Both the position numbers and the translations under genes were made by a program. This document shows, in pieces, positions 36,369-45,817 of a DNA stretch of 64,000 nt. The notes under the pieces are model-generated. The model was not told where the DNA came from and did no database searches. It saw only the letters and a list, made by a program, of their open reading frames with translations. Origin of the DNA: Shimia isoporae (GTDB taxonomy: Bacteria; Pseudomonadota; Alphaproteobacteria; Rhodobacterales; Rhodobacteraceae); assembly GCF_004346865.1 (NCBI RefSeq), contig NZ_SMGR01000001.1, forward strand, positions 744,001-808,000, given 5' to 3'. Position 1 is the stretch's first letter, and each line of letters opens with the position of its first letter.

Positions 36369-37409
36369 TCAGCGCAAAGTCGCAGGTGCATGCCAATCGA
36401 CCCAGCGGCCGTGAAAATCGGCCCTTCCCAGCGAAAGCGTCGTGTTCTGCGGCCAGATGCGTAGGGTCAACGCTGCTCCGGGCGCTTGATTGTCGGCCTC
36501 ATAGGATAGCCATGCCAGCGGTGCGCTTTCGGTCGCCCGTGACCCGGCAGACGTAATCAGTCTTGTGCCACGTTCTTGGACATCAGCCGGAAAATACTGC
36601 CATGCCACTGTATGGTAGATCAGGTGAATGTGTCCTTCAGCAGGTGCCGCCAAACGGGTTGCAAGCCAGTCAATTGCATCCCCCTTGTCCAGAGGTGCGT
36701 CCTGAAGTGCGATTGCGGCGCGGGTGCGCGCGATGCGCTCCTTCTGGTCCGCCCAAAGGTAGGCCTGCAGTCGCAGCGCATCTGCATCGTCGCGGACATC
36801 CAGCGGGTTCAAATCGACGCCACGCCGCTCCGCAACGCAAATGTCTGCAAGCGGCGGCAGGGGGCCTTTCCACTCCGGCGAAAGTGACACGGTGCTGTCA
36901 GGACCGTAGCCGCTCCCGACATTCATCCGAAACCGGTCAAACATCAAATTGAGCCCGGCAGAGGCGCCAAGCTCGGATAGCCGAAAGGGCAGGCCGAAAC
37001 GATCAGCAAGCAGTTGCGCTGCGCCGATCAGAACCGCAGACCGACGGACCTCGTTGGTTTGCGGGGCATTCCCGATCCAGTCACACAGAAACCCGTCGTT
37101 GTCTTTTATCGCCTGCACGATTGCGTTGACGAGTTCGTCATCTGAGCAAGTGTGTGGGGGGTAAGCGCCAGCAAGTCTCGGATCTTTGCCCAAAAGCACA
37201 AGGGCGTGCAGCCCGCCGGCAATTCGCAAAGGCAGACTGTGCCCCGAAGGCCCGATGTCGCCAGTAAACTCCGCGCTTTTCTGTCCAAGCTCGGTGTCCT
37301 CAGGCCAGTGGTCGCCCAACAAACGCAGCAACCGGCCCATAAAACGGCTGTCCAGACCCTCGCAATGGCCCGCCTGTTCCAGAAAGGCAGCGCGAAGGGC
37401 TGCGTTCAT
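36369..37409 (-). CDS. DUF2332 family protein
   Basis: 346 residues. Blocks such as SFLCDWIGNAPQTNEVRRSAVLIGAA, FRLSELGASAGLNLMFDRF, VDLNPLDVRDDADALRLQAYLWADQ and HIHLIYHTVAWQYFP define DUF2332. The ELGASAGLNL motif looks like an SAM-binding methyltransferase motif I, so a methyltransferase-like fold is possible. Its start overlaps the pth stop by 4 bp, so it is translationally coupled to pth. Confidence 0.85.
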   Translation of the reverse strand: MNAALRAAFLEQAGHCEGLDSRFMGRLLRLLGDHWPEDTELGQKSAEFTGDIGPSGHSLPLRIAGGLHALVLLGKDPRLAGAYPPHTCSDDELVNAIVQAIKDNDGFLCDWIGNAPQTNEVRRSAVLIGAAQLLADRFGLPFRLSELGASAGLNLMFDRFRMNVGSGYGPDSTVSLSPEWKGPLPPLADICVAERRGVDLNPLDVRDDADALRLQAYLWADQKERIARTRAAIALQDAPLDKGDAIDWLATRLAAPAEGHIHLIYHTVAWQYFPADVQERGTRLITSAGSRATESAPLAWLSYEADNQAPGAALTLRIWPQNTTLSLGRADFHGRWVDWHAPATLR

Positions 37410-38119
37410 GAAAACTTGTCCATGAGCCGCTGTAGAGGGCTACGGGTGTCTTCTATCGGTTCCGGTTTGGGGGCGGGCTTTGGCGTTGGTTTGGCTTTCG
37501 GCTGTTTTTGCTGTTGCGCGTCGGGTTTTGGTTTGGAAGTCGAGGACCTCGGCGGGTTCAGCCGCAGGGCAACCGCGTTGGAAAACTTGGCAGTATCGCC
37601 CTCCGCAAGATGTTTTGCGCCATCCGAAATGCCACGCAGCATGTCCTCCAGCCACTCCTGATCCATTTTGTGGAAGTCGTGGAGCACGTAGTGGCTCACC
37701 AGATCTTTGCGCCCCGGATGACCGATGCCCATGCGCACGCGGCCATAGGTTTCGCCGATGTGCTGGTGCATTGACCGCAATCCGTTGTGCCCCGCATGTC
37801 CACCGCCCTTCTTGTATTTGAGCTTGCCCGGCGCGAGATCCAACTCGTCATGAAAAACCACAACGTCTTCGGCCTCCAGCTTGTAAAACCGCATGGCTTC
37901 ACCCACCGACTGGCCCGACAGGTTCATAAACGTCTCGGGTTTTAGCAGCAGTACTTTTTCGGTTCCAAGGCGACCTTCTGTCAGAGCCCCCTGAAATTTG
38001 CCTTTCCAGGGAGCAAATCCGTGATCCTTGGCAATGCGATCCACAGCCATAAAGCCGATGTTGTGGCGGTTGCCCGCATATTTGTTGCCTGGATTGCCAA
38101 GGCCGACAAAGAGTTTCAT
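37406..38119 (-). CDS. pth: Peptidyl-tRNA hydrolase
   Basis: 237 residues; it recycles peptidyl-tRNA. Conserved: FVGLGNPGNKYAGNRHNIGFM (catalytic His and Asn), KPETFMNLSG, and VFHDELDLAPGKLKYKKGGGHAGHNGLRS. The core ends near residue 190; a Lys/Pro/Gln-rich extension of about 45 residues follows (KPKPDAQQQKQPKAKPTPKP), longer than E. coli Pth. rplY, often adjacent, is 2 kb upstream on the same strand. Confidence 0.96.
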   Translation of the reverse strand: MKLFVGLGNPGNKYAGNRHNIGFMAVDRIAKDHGFAPWKGKFQGALTEGRLGTEKVLLLKPETFMNLSGQSVGEAMRFYKLEAEDVVVFHDELDLAPGKLKYKKGGGHAGHNGLRSMHQHIGETYGRVRMGIGHPGRKDLVSHYVLHDFHKMDQEWLEDMLRGISDGAKHLAEGDTAKFSNAVALRLNPPRSSTSKPKPDAQQQKQPKAKPTPKPAPKPEPIEDTRSPLQRLMDKFS

Positions 38120-38209
38120 GACTGCTCACCTGTGCTGCTCACGGTTGCTCTATAGCCGCCGAGCCCCTAGGACTCAATGAAATGACAAGAGGCAACAGGC
38201 AGTTGGGGT

Positions 38210-38899
38210 ATGACGGTTTACACGCTCAAAGGCATTGAGGTTGGTATTCCCGACTGGCTGAAAGACACCCGCATAGAAGCCAAGCTGGCCTCAGGCGACT
38301 ACGAAAACAAGGAGAGCGAGGCCGCGCTAAAGCGGATCAAGAAAGGCTGGCGCGTGTTGGAGATCGGTGCAGGGCTTGGGTATGTAAGCTCAATTTGCGC
38401 ACAGACCGCCGGCGCCGAAAACGTCATGAGCGTCGAGGCCAATCCGAAAATGCTTGACCCGATCCGCGCCAATCTGGACCGCAATGGGCAGAAGGGAGTG
38501 AACCTTGTGCACGGTGCGGTGGTTGGCGACTCCCATTCATCCGAGACAGTGAAATTTCGCGCCGGAGCTCTGTTTTGGGGAGGCGGGCTTGTTGAGGAGG
38601 GGGCTTCGCCGGACGACATGGTCGAGGTGCCGGCACTGCCAATTGGGCACCTGCTTGCGATCCATCAGCCTCAGTTTGTGATGATGGACATCGAAGGGGG
38701 CGAGCAGTTCCTGTTTGACGAGAAGTGGCCGAAATGCGTGCGCCACGTGGTGCTTGAGCTGCACCAATCCAAATACCCACGCAAAGTGATCAAGAAGATC
38801 GTGGATTGCATGAGCCGCTCGGGGCTGACCTATGACCCGTCGACCAGTTCTGGGCGGACATTGGGGTTCATGCGGGTTGGCAAGGTGAAGAAAGGGTAG
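38210..38899 (+). CDS. FkbM-family SAM-dependent methyltransferase
   Basis: 229 residues. The SAM site is WRVLEIGAGLGYVSSICAQ, then NVMSVEANPKMLDPIRANLDRNG, and the FkbM hallmark FVMMDIEGGEQFLFDE follows. These enzymes O-methylate sugars, glycolipids or polyketides. The gene is isolated between pth and the M24 gene, on the opposite strand to both. Confidence 0.87.
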   Translation: MTVYTLKGIEVGIPDWLKDTRIEAKLASGDYENKESEAALKRIKKGWRVLEIGAGLGYVSSICAQTAGAENVMSVEANPKMLDPIRANLDRNGQKGVNLVHGAVVGDSHSSETVKFRAGALFWGGGLVEEGASPDDMVEVPALPIGHLLAIHQPQFVMMDIEGGEQFLFDEKWPKCVRHVVLELHQSKYPRKVIKKIVDCMSRSGLTYDPSTSSGRTLGFMRVGKVKKG

Positions 38900-39013
38900 G
38901 GGCTTCGCCCGTGCGAACCTGCCGGATACTGACCTTTCAAAGATGAAACTGCCCACCAGACTCTTTCTAGGGCCTGGCTCGGCTCCCCCAGGCGCATTTG
39001 CAGCAAACACGGA

Positions 39014-40162
39014 TCAGAGGGGGACCAAATCCAGCGGGCTGCGCGACAAGCGTTCAACGCCCGTCTCGGTGACGAGAACAGAGTGTCCCACGCACATCGC
39101 GTGCCCTGTGTCCGAGTCCATCAGGATCATATGCAGGAAAAACACCTGATTGGGTTCCATCAGAAGCGGGTTCCCCTCATAAAACATTGGGAAATCCACC
39201 CAGATCGGATTGTAGACTGCTCCCATGCCATAGCCGCAGGCCTGCAGACGCGCGTGGTTAAGACCGTGGGCGTCAAACACGCGGGCGTGGGCCGAAAATA
39301 CATCTCCCATCGGTGCGTTCGGACGGATGGCCTCTTCGCAGGCGTGTAACGCTTCCACAGTGGCGGCATGCATACGTTTGTGGGTGTCGCTGATTTCGCC
39401 AACGACCAACGTGCGCATCATCGCGGCGTGGTAGCGGGCGAACGTGCCTGACCATTCAAGTGTCAACTGGTCTTGCGGATCGAGATTGCGGCGGCCGGAG
39501 TAAGAGCGGCAGAGGAGCGCACCAGAGCCGGAGCCGATGATAAACTCGTTGCCAGCATAGTCACCGCCGCCCTCAAATACCGCACCCTGCATAGCGCTCA
39601 GGATGTCCCCTTCAAACGCGCCTGCACGGGTGCTTTTGACCGCCGCGTCCAGCGCGTCGTCTGACAACGTCGCAGCCTTTCGGTGCATGGCGATTTCCGC
39701 CGCTGATTTCACCCGACGGCAAGAGCGGATCACGTCAGAAGCTTCGATCAGGCCGGAGACTGCTGACTGTACTTTTTGACCGTTCCACATTGTGAGGCCC
39801 GCGGTCTGTGTCTCCCATCCGATCCGTGCACCGTTCAGATTCAGGTCGCTGAGCAAAGTGGCGAGATCGTTTTCGGGGGTGGCCCCTTCGTATTCCGGCC
39901 AGATGTGGATTTGATCGTCAGAAAGAACGGACGTGTGTCGCGCCTGTCGCAGATCGGGGGCGCGGGTCAACAAATGGATGCGGCCATCTGCCGTCAGAAC
40001 CATGCATTGAAACATGGAAAATCCAAAGGTGTCGTATCCCGTGAGCCAGTAGTGGCTTTCCGGTGCGAAAAGCAAAATGGCGTCCAGACCCGCCTTGGCA
40101 AGAGCTGCGCAGGCTTTGTCCTGACGTTGCTGGAATTCGTCGAGTGTAAAATGAAGGGGCAT
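39014..40162 (-). CDS. M24-family pita-bread protein (Xaa-Pro dipeptidase/creatinase/ectoine-hydrolase-like)
   Basis: 382 residues. An N-terminal creatinase domain (residues 1-140, LFAPESHYWLTGYDTFGFSMFQCMVL) is followed by the pita-bread catalytic domain. The canonical two-metal ligands of aminopeptidase P (Asp, Asp, His, Glu, Glu) are not intact: the first strand reads LEWSGTFARYHAAMMRT, the His position is GYGMGAV, and the first Glu position is FFLHMIL. This fits creatinase- or ectoine-hydrolase-like members that do not use the usual metal pair. Between rplY and pth. Confidence 0.8.
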   Translation of the reverse strand: MPLHFTLDEFQQRQDKACAALAKAGLDAILLFAPESHYWLTGYDTFGFSMFQCMVLTADGRIHLLTRAPDLRQARHTSVLSDDQIHIWPEYEGATPENDLATLLSDLNLNGARIGWETQTAGLTMWNGQKVQSAVSGLIEASDVIRSCRRVKSAAEIAMHRKAATLSDDALDAAVKSTRAGAFEGDILSAMQGAVFEGGGDYAGNEFIIGSGSGALLCRSYSGRRNLDPQDQLTLEWSGTFARYHAAMMRTLVVGEISDTHKRMHAATVEALHACEEAIRPNAPMGDVFSAHARVFDAHGLNHARLQACGYGMGAVYNPIWVDFPMFYEGNPLLMEPNQVFFLHMILMDSDTGHAMCVGHSVLVTETGVERLSRSPLDLVPL

Positions 40163-40217
40163 TTGAGAGCTCGCGATACATCTGCAACGAGCCTAGTTTG
40201 CCGCGCGCCATTCAGCC

Positions 40218-40253
40218 ATAAAAAAGCGCGGCGCCCCGTGAGGAGCGCCGCGC
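40218..40253 (-). terminator. Intrinsic terminator after rplY
   Basis: Perfect 9-bp stem GCGCGGCGC / GCGCCGCGC; on the minus strand six T follow. Confidence 0.9.
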
Positions 40254-40278
40254 CTGCCACACGCCTTGCGGCGGGGTC

Positions 40279-40920
40279 TTATTCTTCGGCTGCTGCTTCT
40301 TCTGCGGCTGCCTCTTCGCCTTCACCTTCTTCGTTCTCGGACGAACGCAGACCAGATGGAGCGGAGATGTTTGCGATCACGAAGTCGCGGTCGATTGTCG
40401 GCTTGGCACCTGCAGGCAAGTCGATCTGCGAGATGGTAATGGTGTCGCCAACTTCTTTGCCGGTCAGGTCAACAACCAGACGCTCGGGGATTTCGCCCGC
40501 GGTCACGTTCAGTTCGACTTCCGGACGCACAACGGTCAGAACGCCGCCCTTTTTGATGCCGGGTGCTTCTTCTTCGTTTTCAAAGTCAACATGGATGAAC
40601 AGGTTGATTTTCGAAGTACGACGCAGACGCAGCAGGTCGATGTGGGTCGGAAGGTCTTTGACCACGTCACGCTGTACGCCGCGGCAGATCACGCGCACGT
40701 CTTCCTGACCTTCAACTTTGAGGTTGAAAAGGGTCGACAGGAAGCGACCTTCTTTCAGTTTCTTGAACAGAACGTTGAAAGGGATCTGGATTGCGAGCGG
40801 TTCGGCGTCGCCACCGTAAACAACACCAGGTACGAAGCCGTCACGACGTGCTTGACGAGCGGCGCCCTTGCCTGTCCCCGTGCGTGCTTCGGCGATAAGA
40901 TCAGGAATTTGACCAGCCAT
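40279..40920 (-). CDS. rplY: 50S ribosomal protein L25 (Ctc type)
   Basis: 213 residues from ATG 40920; a longer frame from 41010 is not supported. The N-terminal 5S-rRNA-binding domain (residues 1-95: [30 protein letters not shown]) and C-terminal TL5/Ctc beta domain (to about 190) are present, ending in a Glu/Ala-rich acidic tail ([14 protein letters not shown]). Strong C-ending codon bias fits a ribosomal gene. Confidence 0.96.
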   Translation of the reverse strand: MAGQIPDLIAEARTGTGKGAARQARRDGFVPGVVYGGDAEPLAIQIPFNVLFKKLKEGRFLSTLFNLKVEGQEDVRVICRGVQRDVVKDLPTHIDLLRLRRTSKINLFIHVDFENEEEAPGIKKGGVLTVVRPEVELNVTAGEIPERLVVDLTGKEVGDTITISQIDLPAGAKPTIDRDFVIANISAPSGLRSSENEEGEGEEAAAEEAAAEE

Positions 40921-41066
40921 TTTGAATTCTCCATATACTAGTGCGAGGTTCCTCCAAGGCTGTAACCTCGCGTGAAGCCGCGCGTATAGCGGGGTTTCCC
41001 TAGAAAGCAAAGGGGATTCGCGCCGCTCTGTTGGATTTTTCGCGCGAACCCGCCTATCGCCGCAAA

Positions 41067-42233
41067 TCAGGCCTGCCAGCGACCTTCAAAACCCTCCGGT
41101 ACCAGCAGGATATCGCGGTCCAGTTCGTCTATGCGACGGCGGCCGCAGAGCGCCATAGAGAGGTCGAGTTCGGTGTGGATGACCCGCAAGGCCTCTTCAA
41201 CGCCTTTCTGTCCCATGGCCCCGAGGCCATACACGAATGCGCGTCCGATATAGGTACCTTTCGCCCCCAGCGCCAGCGCCTTCAACACGTCCTGACCAGA
41301 GCGGATGCCGCTGTCCAGATGGACTTCAACCTGATCGCCCACCGCCTCCATAATCGAGGGCAGGGCGCGGATGGATGACAGAGCGCCATCAAGTTGGCGA
41401 CCGCCGTGGTTGGACACAACGATTGCGTCAGCGCCAACTTTGAGAGCCATCTTGGCGTCCTCGGCATCCAGAATGCCTTTGAGGATTACCTTGCCCCCCC
41501 ATTCTTCCTTGAGCTTGGCCACCTTGTCCCAATCCAAAGTTGGGTCGAAACTTTCCTTGGTCCATGCACCGAGGTCCTTCGCATCCGAGATGCCGTCGAC
41601 ATGACCGACGATGTTACCAAAGTTGCGACGCTTGGCGCCGAGCATTTCGATCCCCCATGACCACTTGGTCATCAGGTTTGCGATCGTGGACGGCGTGAGT
41701 TTGGGCGGAGCGGACAGACCGTTTTTCAGGTCTTTGTGCCGCTGCCCCAGAATTTGTAGGTCGAGCGTTATCACCAGTGCCGAACAGTTGGCGTCTTTGG
41801 CACGTTGGATCAGACGGCTGACGTAATCAGTGTCCCGCATGGTGTACAGCTGGAACCAGAACGGTTTTGTGGTGGCTTCGGCAACGTCTTCAATTGAGTT
41901 GATTGACATTGTCGACAAGGTGAACGGAACCCCGAATTTCTCCGCGGCCCGCGCAGCTTTGATCTCTCCATCTGCACATTGCATGCCGGTCAGGCCCACT
42001 GGTGCGAGTGCGACAGGCATGGCGACATCCTGACCGATCATCTGACTGGCAGTGGATCGGCCCGACATGTCCACAGCAACGCGCTGGCGCAGATAGATGT
42101 CTTCGAAGTTGGACGTGTTTTCGCGGAAAGTCTGCTCGGTCCAGCTGCCGGATTCGGCATAGTCGAAAAACATCCTGGGCACGCGCCTTTCGTAGATGCG
42201 TTTCAGGTCATCGATACAGGTGATTACCGGCAT
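41067..42233 (-). CDS. lldD: FMN-dependent alpha-hydroxy-acid (L-lactate) dehydrogenase
   Basis: 388 residues from ATG 42233; an in-frame ATG at 42275 would add 14 residues made by the leader repeat. FMN TIM barrel with [58 protein letters not shown] (catalytic His and substrate Arg) and [34 protein letters not shown]. It oxidises L-lactate or another 2-hydroxy acid into the respiratory chain. Its message starts with a 16-bp hairpin that covers the ribosome binding site. Confidence 0.92.
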   Translation of the reverse strand: MPVITCIDDLKRIYERRVPRMFFDYAESGSWTEQTFRENTSNFEDIYLRQRVAVDMSGRSTASQMIGQDVAMPVALAPVGLTGMQCADGEIKAARAAEKFGVPFTLSTMSINSIEDVAEATTKPFWFQLYTMRDTDYVSRLIQRAKDANCSALVITLDLQILGQRHKDLKNGLSAPPKLTPSTIANLMTKWSWGIEMLGAKRRNFGNIVGHVDGISDAKDLGAWTKESFDPTLDWDKVAKLKEEWGGKVILKGILDAEDAKMALKVGADAIVVSNHGGRQLDGALSSIRALPSIMEAVGDQVEVHLDSGIRSGQDVLKALALGAKGTYIGRAFVYGLGAMGQKGVEEALRVIHTELDLSMALCGRRRIDELDRDILLVPEGFEGRWQA

Positions 42234-42286
42234 ATTGGTCCAAACTCCCTCATATTGGTCAAGGTTCCTTACCAATATGAGGGAGT
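42231..42286 (-). promoter_or_regulatory. lldD leader: perfect 16-bp inverted repeat covering the ribosome binding site, plus a third half-site at the start codon
   Basis: Bases 42244-42259 (ACTCCCTCATATTGGT) and 42271-42286 (ACCAATATGAGGGAGT) are exact reverse complements around an 11-nt spacer. In the lldD message the downstream arm contains GAGGGAG, the likely ribosome binding site, so the hairpin would mask it. The decamer GACCAATATG occurs again 20 bp further on, where its ATG is the lldD start codon. No T-tract follows on either strand, so a terminator is unlikely. It may be a DNA operator, an RNA switch, or both. Confidence 0.75.
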
Positions 42287-42377
42287 CGGTGCAATCCCAA
42301 TAGCGCTTATTAGGGGTCCGTTAACGTCTCTGACGTAATCTGCCCTTAGTTTAGTGAGTTTTTTGTTGGAGGTCCTG

Positions 42378-42923
42378 ATGAAGGGCGTTGTGTTTGTGGA
42401 GTTGATCCGCATGGCCGAATCCGTCATGGGCGAAGAGGCCGTTGATGACATCCTCGATACCATTGATCTGGAAACCGACGGGGCCTTCAGCACTGTTGGA
42501 AACTACCCTTGCAGCGAATTGCTGCGTTTGGTTGGTGCTTTCGGAACGCATCTGGATGCACCCGTGGATGCCCTCCAGGTGCAGTTCGGGCATTGGATGT
42601 TTGGCCGCTTTGTCGAGAACTACCCGGCGTTCTTTGCCAATAAGACCGATGGTTTTGACATGCTCGACTCCATTGAGAACGAGGTGCACGTCGAGGTACG
42701 TAAGCTATATCCCGAAGTGGAATTGCCGACGTTCGCAACGGATCGTCCGGCAGAGGGGCAATTGAGAATGGTCTATTCCTCCGAGCGCCCGCTACAGCAT
42801 TTTTGTCGAGGCATGCTGGAAAGTTGTATGGATCATTTTGGTCATACCTACACGGTCGATATGGTGGACAAGTCTTCTGACAGCACCCACAGCGCGGAAT
42901 TCCTTGTCCAGAAGGTCGCCTGA
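42378..42923 (+). CDS. H-NOX haem nitric-oxide-binding protein
   Basis: 181 residues from ATG 42378 (TTGGAGG upstream). The haem-ligand His104 lies in [20 protein letters not shown] and the haem-propionate-binding YxSxR motif is Tyr133-Ser-Ser135-Glu-Arg137. H-NOX proteins bind NO at a ferrous haem and inhibit or activate a partner kinase or cyclase. The stop overlaps by 1 bp the start of a hybrid histidine kinase with no sensor domain of its own, the usual partner. Confidence 0.95.
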   Translation: MKGVVFVELIRMAESVMGEEAVDDILDTIDLETDGAFSTVGNYPCSELLRLVGAFGTHLDAPVDALQVQFGHWMFGRFVENYPAFFANKTDGFDMLDSIENEVHVEVRKLYPEVELPTFATDRPAEGQLRMVYSSERPLQHFCRGMLESCMDHFGHTYTVDMVDKSSDSTHSAEFLVQKVA

Positions 42924-44302
42924 TGTATCTCGGGGACAAGGTCGGATCAGGTGCCGAAATGGTGTCGCGCCGGCGATATTTGCGTGAAAGGAAGGGCCGC
43001 GAGGAGGCCGAGCGACTGCTGGAAGGCAAAAGCCGAGAGCTTTACGAAGCCAACCAGCGACTGACCAAGCTCGCGGAAACACTGGAAACCGCGGTGCATG
43101 AACGCACGGCCGAATTGGAAACCGCTCGGGTCGCGGCGGAATCTGCGAACGAGGCGAAGTCCGTCTTTCTGGCGTCTATGAGCCATGAAATCCGGACGCC
43201 GCTCAACGGCATTCTCGGCATGGCTCAGGCGCTCGATGACAGCGGGCTGACTGTCGAGCAAAGCCGTCTCGTGAGCGTGCTGGGTGACAGTGGACGTTTG
43301 CTTCTCTCAATCATCAACGACGTGCTGGATATCTCCAAAATAGAGGCGGGGAAATTTGATCTCGAGACAATTCCTTATTCTCTGCCCGAGTTGGCACGGG
43401 TCTTGCACCAGCAACACGCCAAACGTGCTGCGGACAAAGGGTTGCGATTTGACGTGGAAATTGATCCTTCGGCACAGGTCATGGCCGAAACCGATCCGAC
43501 CCGTCTACAGCAGGTGGCCGGTAATCTACTGTCAAACGCGATCAAGTTTACCGACAGCGGTCACGTGTCTCTCCGTATGTCCCTCAGCCGCGGAACTGGC
43601 GACAAAGCATGGCTGGAAATTGTGGTCAGTGACAGCGGTCCGGGCATTCCGCGATCACAGCAGACTCGCCTGTTTCAACGTTTCAATCAGGCGAACGCCT
43701 CGGTGACCCGCCTGCACGGAGGTACAGGGCTGGGTTTGGCGATCTCACGGCGGATTTGTGAACTCATGGGGGGCACCATCAGCGTCAAAAGCGAAGCAGG
43801 GCAGGGCGCAGTCTTCCGCGCCAGAATGCAGGTCGTACCGCTGCATGACCGCACGCCGGCCAGCCCGCTTAAAAACTCTGACAGAGCTGCTGTGTCGCTG
43901 GAGGGGTTGAAGGTTCTGGCCGCGGAAGACAACAAAACCAATCAGCTTGTGCTGCGGGCCATGCTCAAAAAGACCAGGGTCGATCTGACTATCGTTCCCG
44001 ATGGGAAGAAAGCGGTGGAAGCCTGGACCGAAGGCCAATTCGAAATGGTTCTCATGGATATCAATATGCCTGTGATGGACGGGCTTGAGGCGACGCGGGT
44101 CATCAGAGAGGTGGAAAAGGCTAACATGAAGGAGGCCATCCCTATCATCGCGGTGTCCGCTAATGCGATGGTGCATCAGGTCGCGGACTACCTGTCTCAG
44201 GGTATGACCGGACATGTGGCAAAGCCTGTCAGCCGGTCGGTACTCGTCGAAGCTATGGTCAAAGCTCTGGAGGACAAGCGCAGTCGGGGAGCGGAACCCT
44301 GA
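42923..44302 (+). CDS. Hybrid sensor histidine kinase partnered with H-NOX
   Basis: 459 residues, soluble. Residues 20-75 are a charged coiled coil with no sensor or membrane segment; HisKA follows with the phospho-acceptor His88 in [19 protein letters not shown]. The ATPase domain has [13 protein letters not shown] (N box, about 201), DSGPGIP (G1, about 237) and GGTGLGLAI (G2, about 266). A receiver domain starts near 328 with acceptor Asp379 in [13 protein letters not shown] and Lys in HVAKPVS. The H-NOX protein presumably supplies the NO signal; no phosphotransfer or output protein is encoded beside it. Confidence 0.95.
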   Translation: MYLGDKVGSGAEMVSRRRYLRERKGREEAERLLEGKSRELYEANQRLTKLAETLETAVHERTAELETARVAAESANEAKSVFLASMSHEIRTPLNGILGMAQALDDSGLTVEQSRLVSVLGDSGRLLLSIINDVLDISKIEAGKFDLETIPYSLPELARVLHQQHAKRAADKGLRFDVEIDPSAQVMAETDPTRLQQVAGNLLSNAIKFTDSGHVSLRMSLSRGTGDKAWLEIVVSDSGPGIPRSQQTRLFQRFNQANASVTRLHGGTGLGLAISRRICELMGGTISVKSEAGQGAVFRARMQVVPLHDRTPASPLKNSDRAAVSLEGLKVLAAEDNKTNQLVLRAMLKKTRVDLTIVPDGKKAVEAWTEGQFEMVLMDINMPVMDGLEATRVIREVEKANMKEAIPIIAVSANAMVHQVADYLSQGMTGHVAKPVSRSVLVEAMVKALEDKRSRGAEP

Positions 44303-44436
44303 GGTCGGGTTTAAGCGTCAAGAGAGCGGCGCCAATTGTCCGTAAGCTGGACATGCGGAATTGGCGTGCGCGCACACTCGGCCAGACTGCGCTGCGGCGG
44401 CGCGTGTTGCGCCAATCGGGAGGAGGAACCCGAGAT

Positions 44437-45237
44437 CTAGGCGGAATGCGCGCCGTCAGCCAGTGATTTCACAAAGGCAAGCACTTCGTCGACCGGCTTG
44501 CCGGCTCCGATTTGGCTAACGATGGCAGACCCAACCACAGCGCCGTCAGCCACTGAGGCGATCGCTTGTGATTTAGCAGGCGTGTTGATGCCAAAACCCA
44601 CGATCACCGGCAGATCGGTGGCCGCCTTGATGCGGGCCACCTCTGGACCAACGTCGGTGGCCTGTGCTTCTGCCGCGCCGGTGATGCCGGTAATGGACAC
44701 ATAATACACGAAACCCGATGTGTTCTGCAGTACCTTGGGCAGGCGTTTGTCGTCGGTTGTCGGCGTCGCAAGGCGAATGAAATTCAATCCAGCTGCCTGC
44801 GCCGGAATGCAGAGTTCCTCGTCTTCTTCCGGTGGTAGGTCCACAACGATCAAACCATCGATGCCGGCCGCTTTGGCATCGTCCAGAAACCGGTCAACGC
44901 CGCGCGAGAAAATCGGATTGTAATAGCCCATCAACACAATGGGTGTCGTGTCGTCTTCTTTGCGGAATTCGGTTGCCAGATCGAGCGTGCGTTGCAGGGT
45001 CATGCCGCCATCCAGCGCACGTTGGCCGGCAAGTTGAATGGTCGGTCCGTCCGCCATCGGATCCGTAAACGGCAATCCGAGTTCGATGACGTCAACGCCC
45101 GCGCCGGGCAATCCTTTAACAATTTCCAACGAGGTGTCGTAGTCGGGATCACCCGCCATCACATAGGCTACAAAAGCCTTTTTGCCTGCGGCGTTCAATT
45201 CGGCGAATTTGGCGTCGATACGAGTCATTTCGGGCAT
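44437..45237 (-). CDS. trpA: Tryptophan synthase alpha chain
   Basis: 266 residues, standard length. It cleaves indole-3-glycerol phosphate. The catalytic Glu and Asp are in [21 protein letters not shown]; also [28 protein letters not shown] and [12 protein letters not shown]. It is transcribed in the opposite direction from trpB, about 10 kb away, so the alpha and beta genes are uncoupled here. Confidence 0.97.
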   Translation of the reverse strand: MPEMTRIDAKFAELNAAGKKAFVAYVMAGDPDYDTSLEIVKGLPGAGVDVIELGLPFTDPMADGPTIQLAGQRALDGGMTLQRTLDLATEFRKEDDTTPIVLMGYYNPIFSRGVDRFLDDAKAAGIDGLIVVDLPPEEDEELCIPAQAAGLNFIRLATPTTDDKRLPKVLQNTSGFVYYVSITGITGAAEAQATDVGPEVARIKAATDLPVIVGFGINTPAKSQAIASVADGAVVGSAIVSQIGAGKPVDEVLAFVKSLADGAHSA

Positions 45238-45307
45238 CCCTCAACAAAGTGCTGCGGCAGGGATGCCTGTTTCGCGCCGGAAAATCAATGCCACCCGTTA
45301 TCGGGCG

Positions 45308-45721
45308 TCAGGCTTGCTCGTCCGGTGCGACTCCGATCATCCAGTTCGTGCCAAATCGGTCGCGTACCATGCCGAATGCCCTGGAGAAGAATGTGGGGGC
45401 GTAAGGCATGGTCACATCGCCACCCTCGGCAAGCGCAGCAAAGATCTTCTGTCCGGTTGCTGCATCCGGCACCGGATGGTTGACCGAAACCGATTCCATC
45501 GGCTTCGCCGGCATCCCGGGCGGAAAATCGGACGCCATGAGGCACGCCTCGCCAAGCATTATGTGCCCGTACATGATGCGGTCAGACGCCGGCAGTTGCT
45601 CGCTGTCCGGCGCGTCTTTATATGGCATCAAGGTGAGGTCCGTTGCCCCAAATAGGTCTGCATAAAAGGTCAGAGCCTCGGCGCATTGTCCGTCAAAATT
45701 GAGGTAGGGATTGAATGTCAT
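45308..45721 (-). CDS. VOC-family (PhnB/glyoxalase-like) protein
   Basis: 137 residues from ATG 45721; a much longer frame upstream is antisense to ychF and is rejected. The single PhnB-like VOC domain shows FNPYLNFDGQCAEALTFYADLFG, MYGHIMLGEACLMASD, and AFGMVRDRFGTNWMIGV. Its enzymatic role is not known. It is divergent from ychF. Confidence 0.88.
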   Translation of the reverse strand: MTFNPYLNFDGQCAEALTFYADLFGATDLTLMPYKDAPDSEQLPASDRIMYGHIMLGEACLMASDFPPGMPAKPMESVSVNHPVPDAATGQKIFAALAEGGDVTMPYAPTFFSRAFGMVRDRFGTNWMIGVAPDEQA

Positions 45722-45817
45722 GTCGCTGGTCCTCCTGTGAACCAGAATAACACGCGGCTTGCACCGCGCCCAAACTCTGCATAAGAGCAGCGTCAAAGCT
45801 GTGACAGGAGACCGGCC

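Noticed and set aside
42244..42286. The lldD inverted repeat considered as an intrinsic terminator
   Set aside because: No T-tract follows it on either strand, and it sits at a gene start rather than an end.
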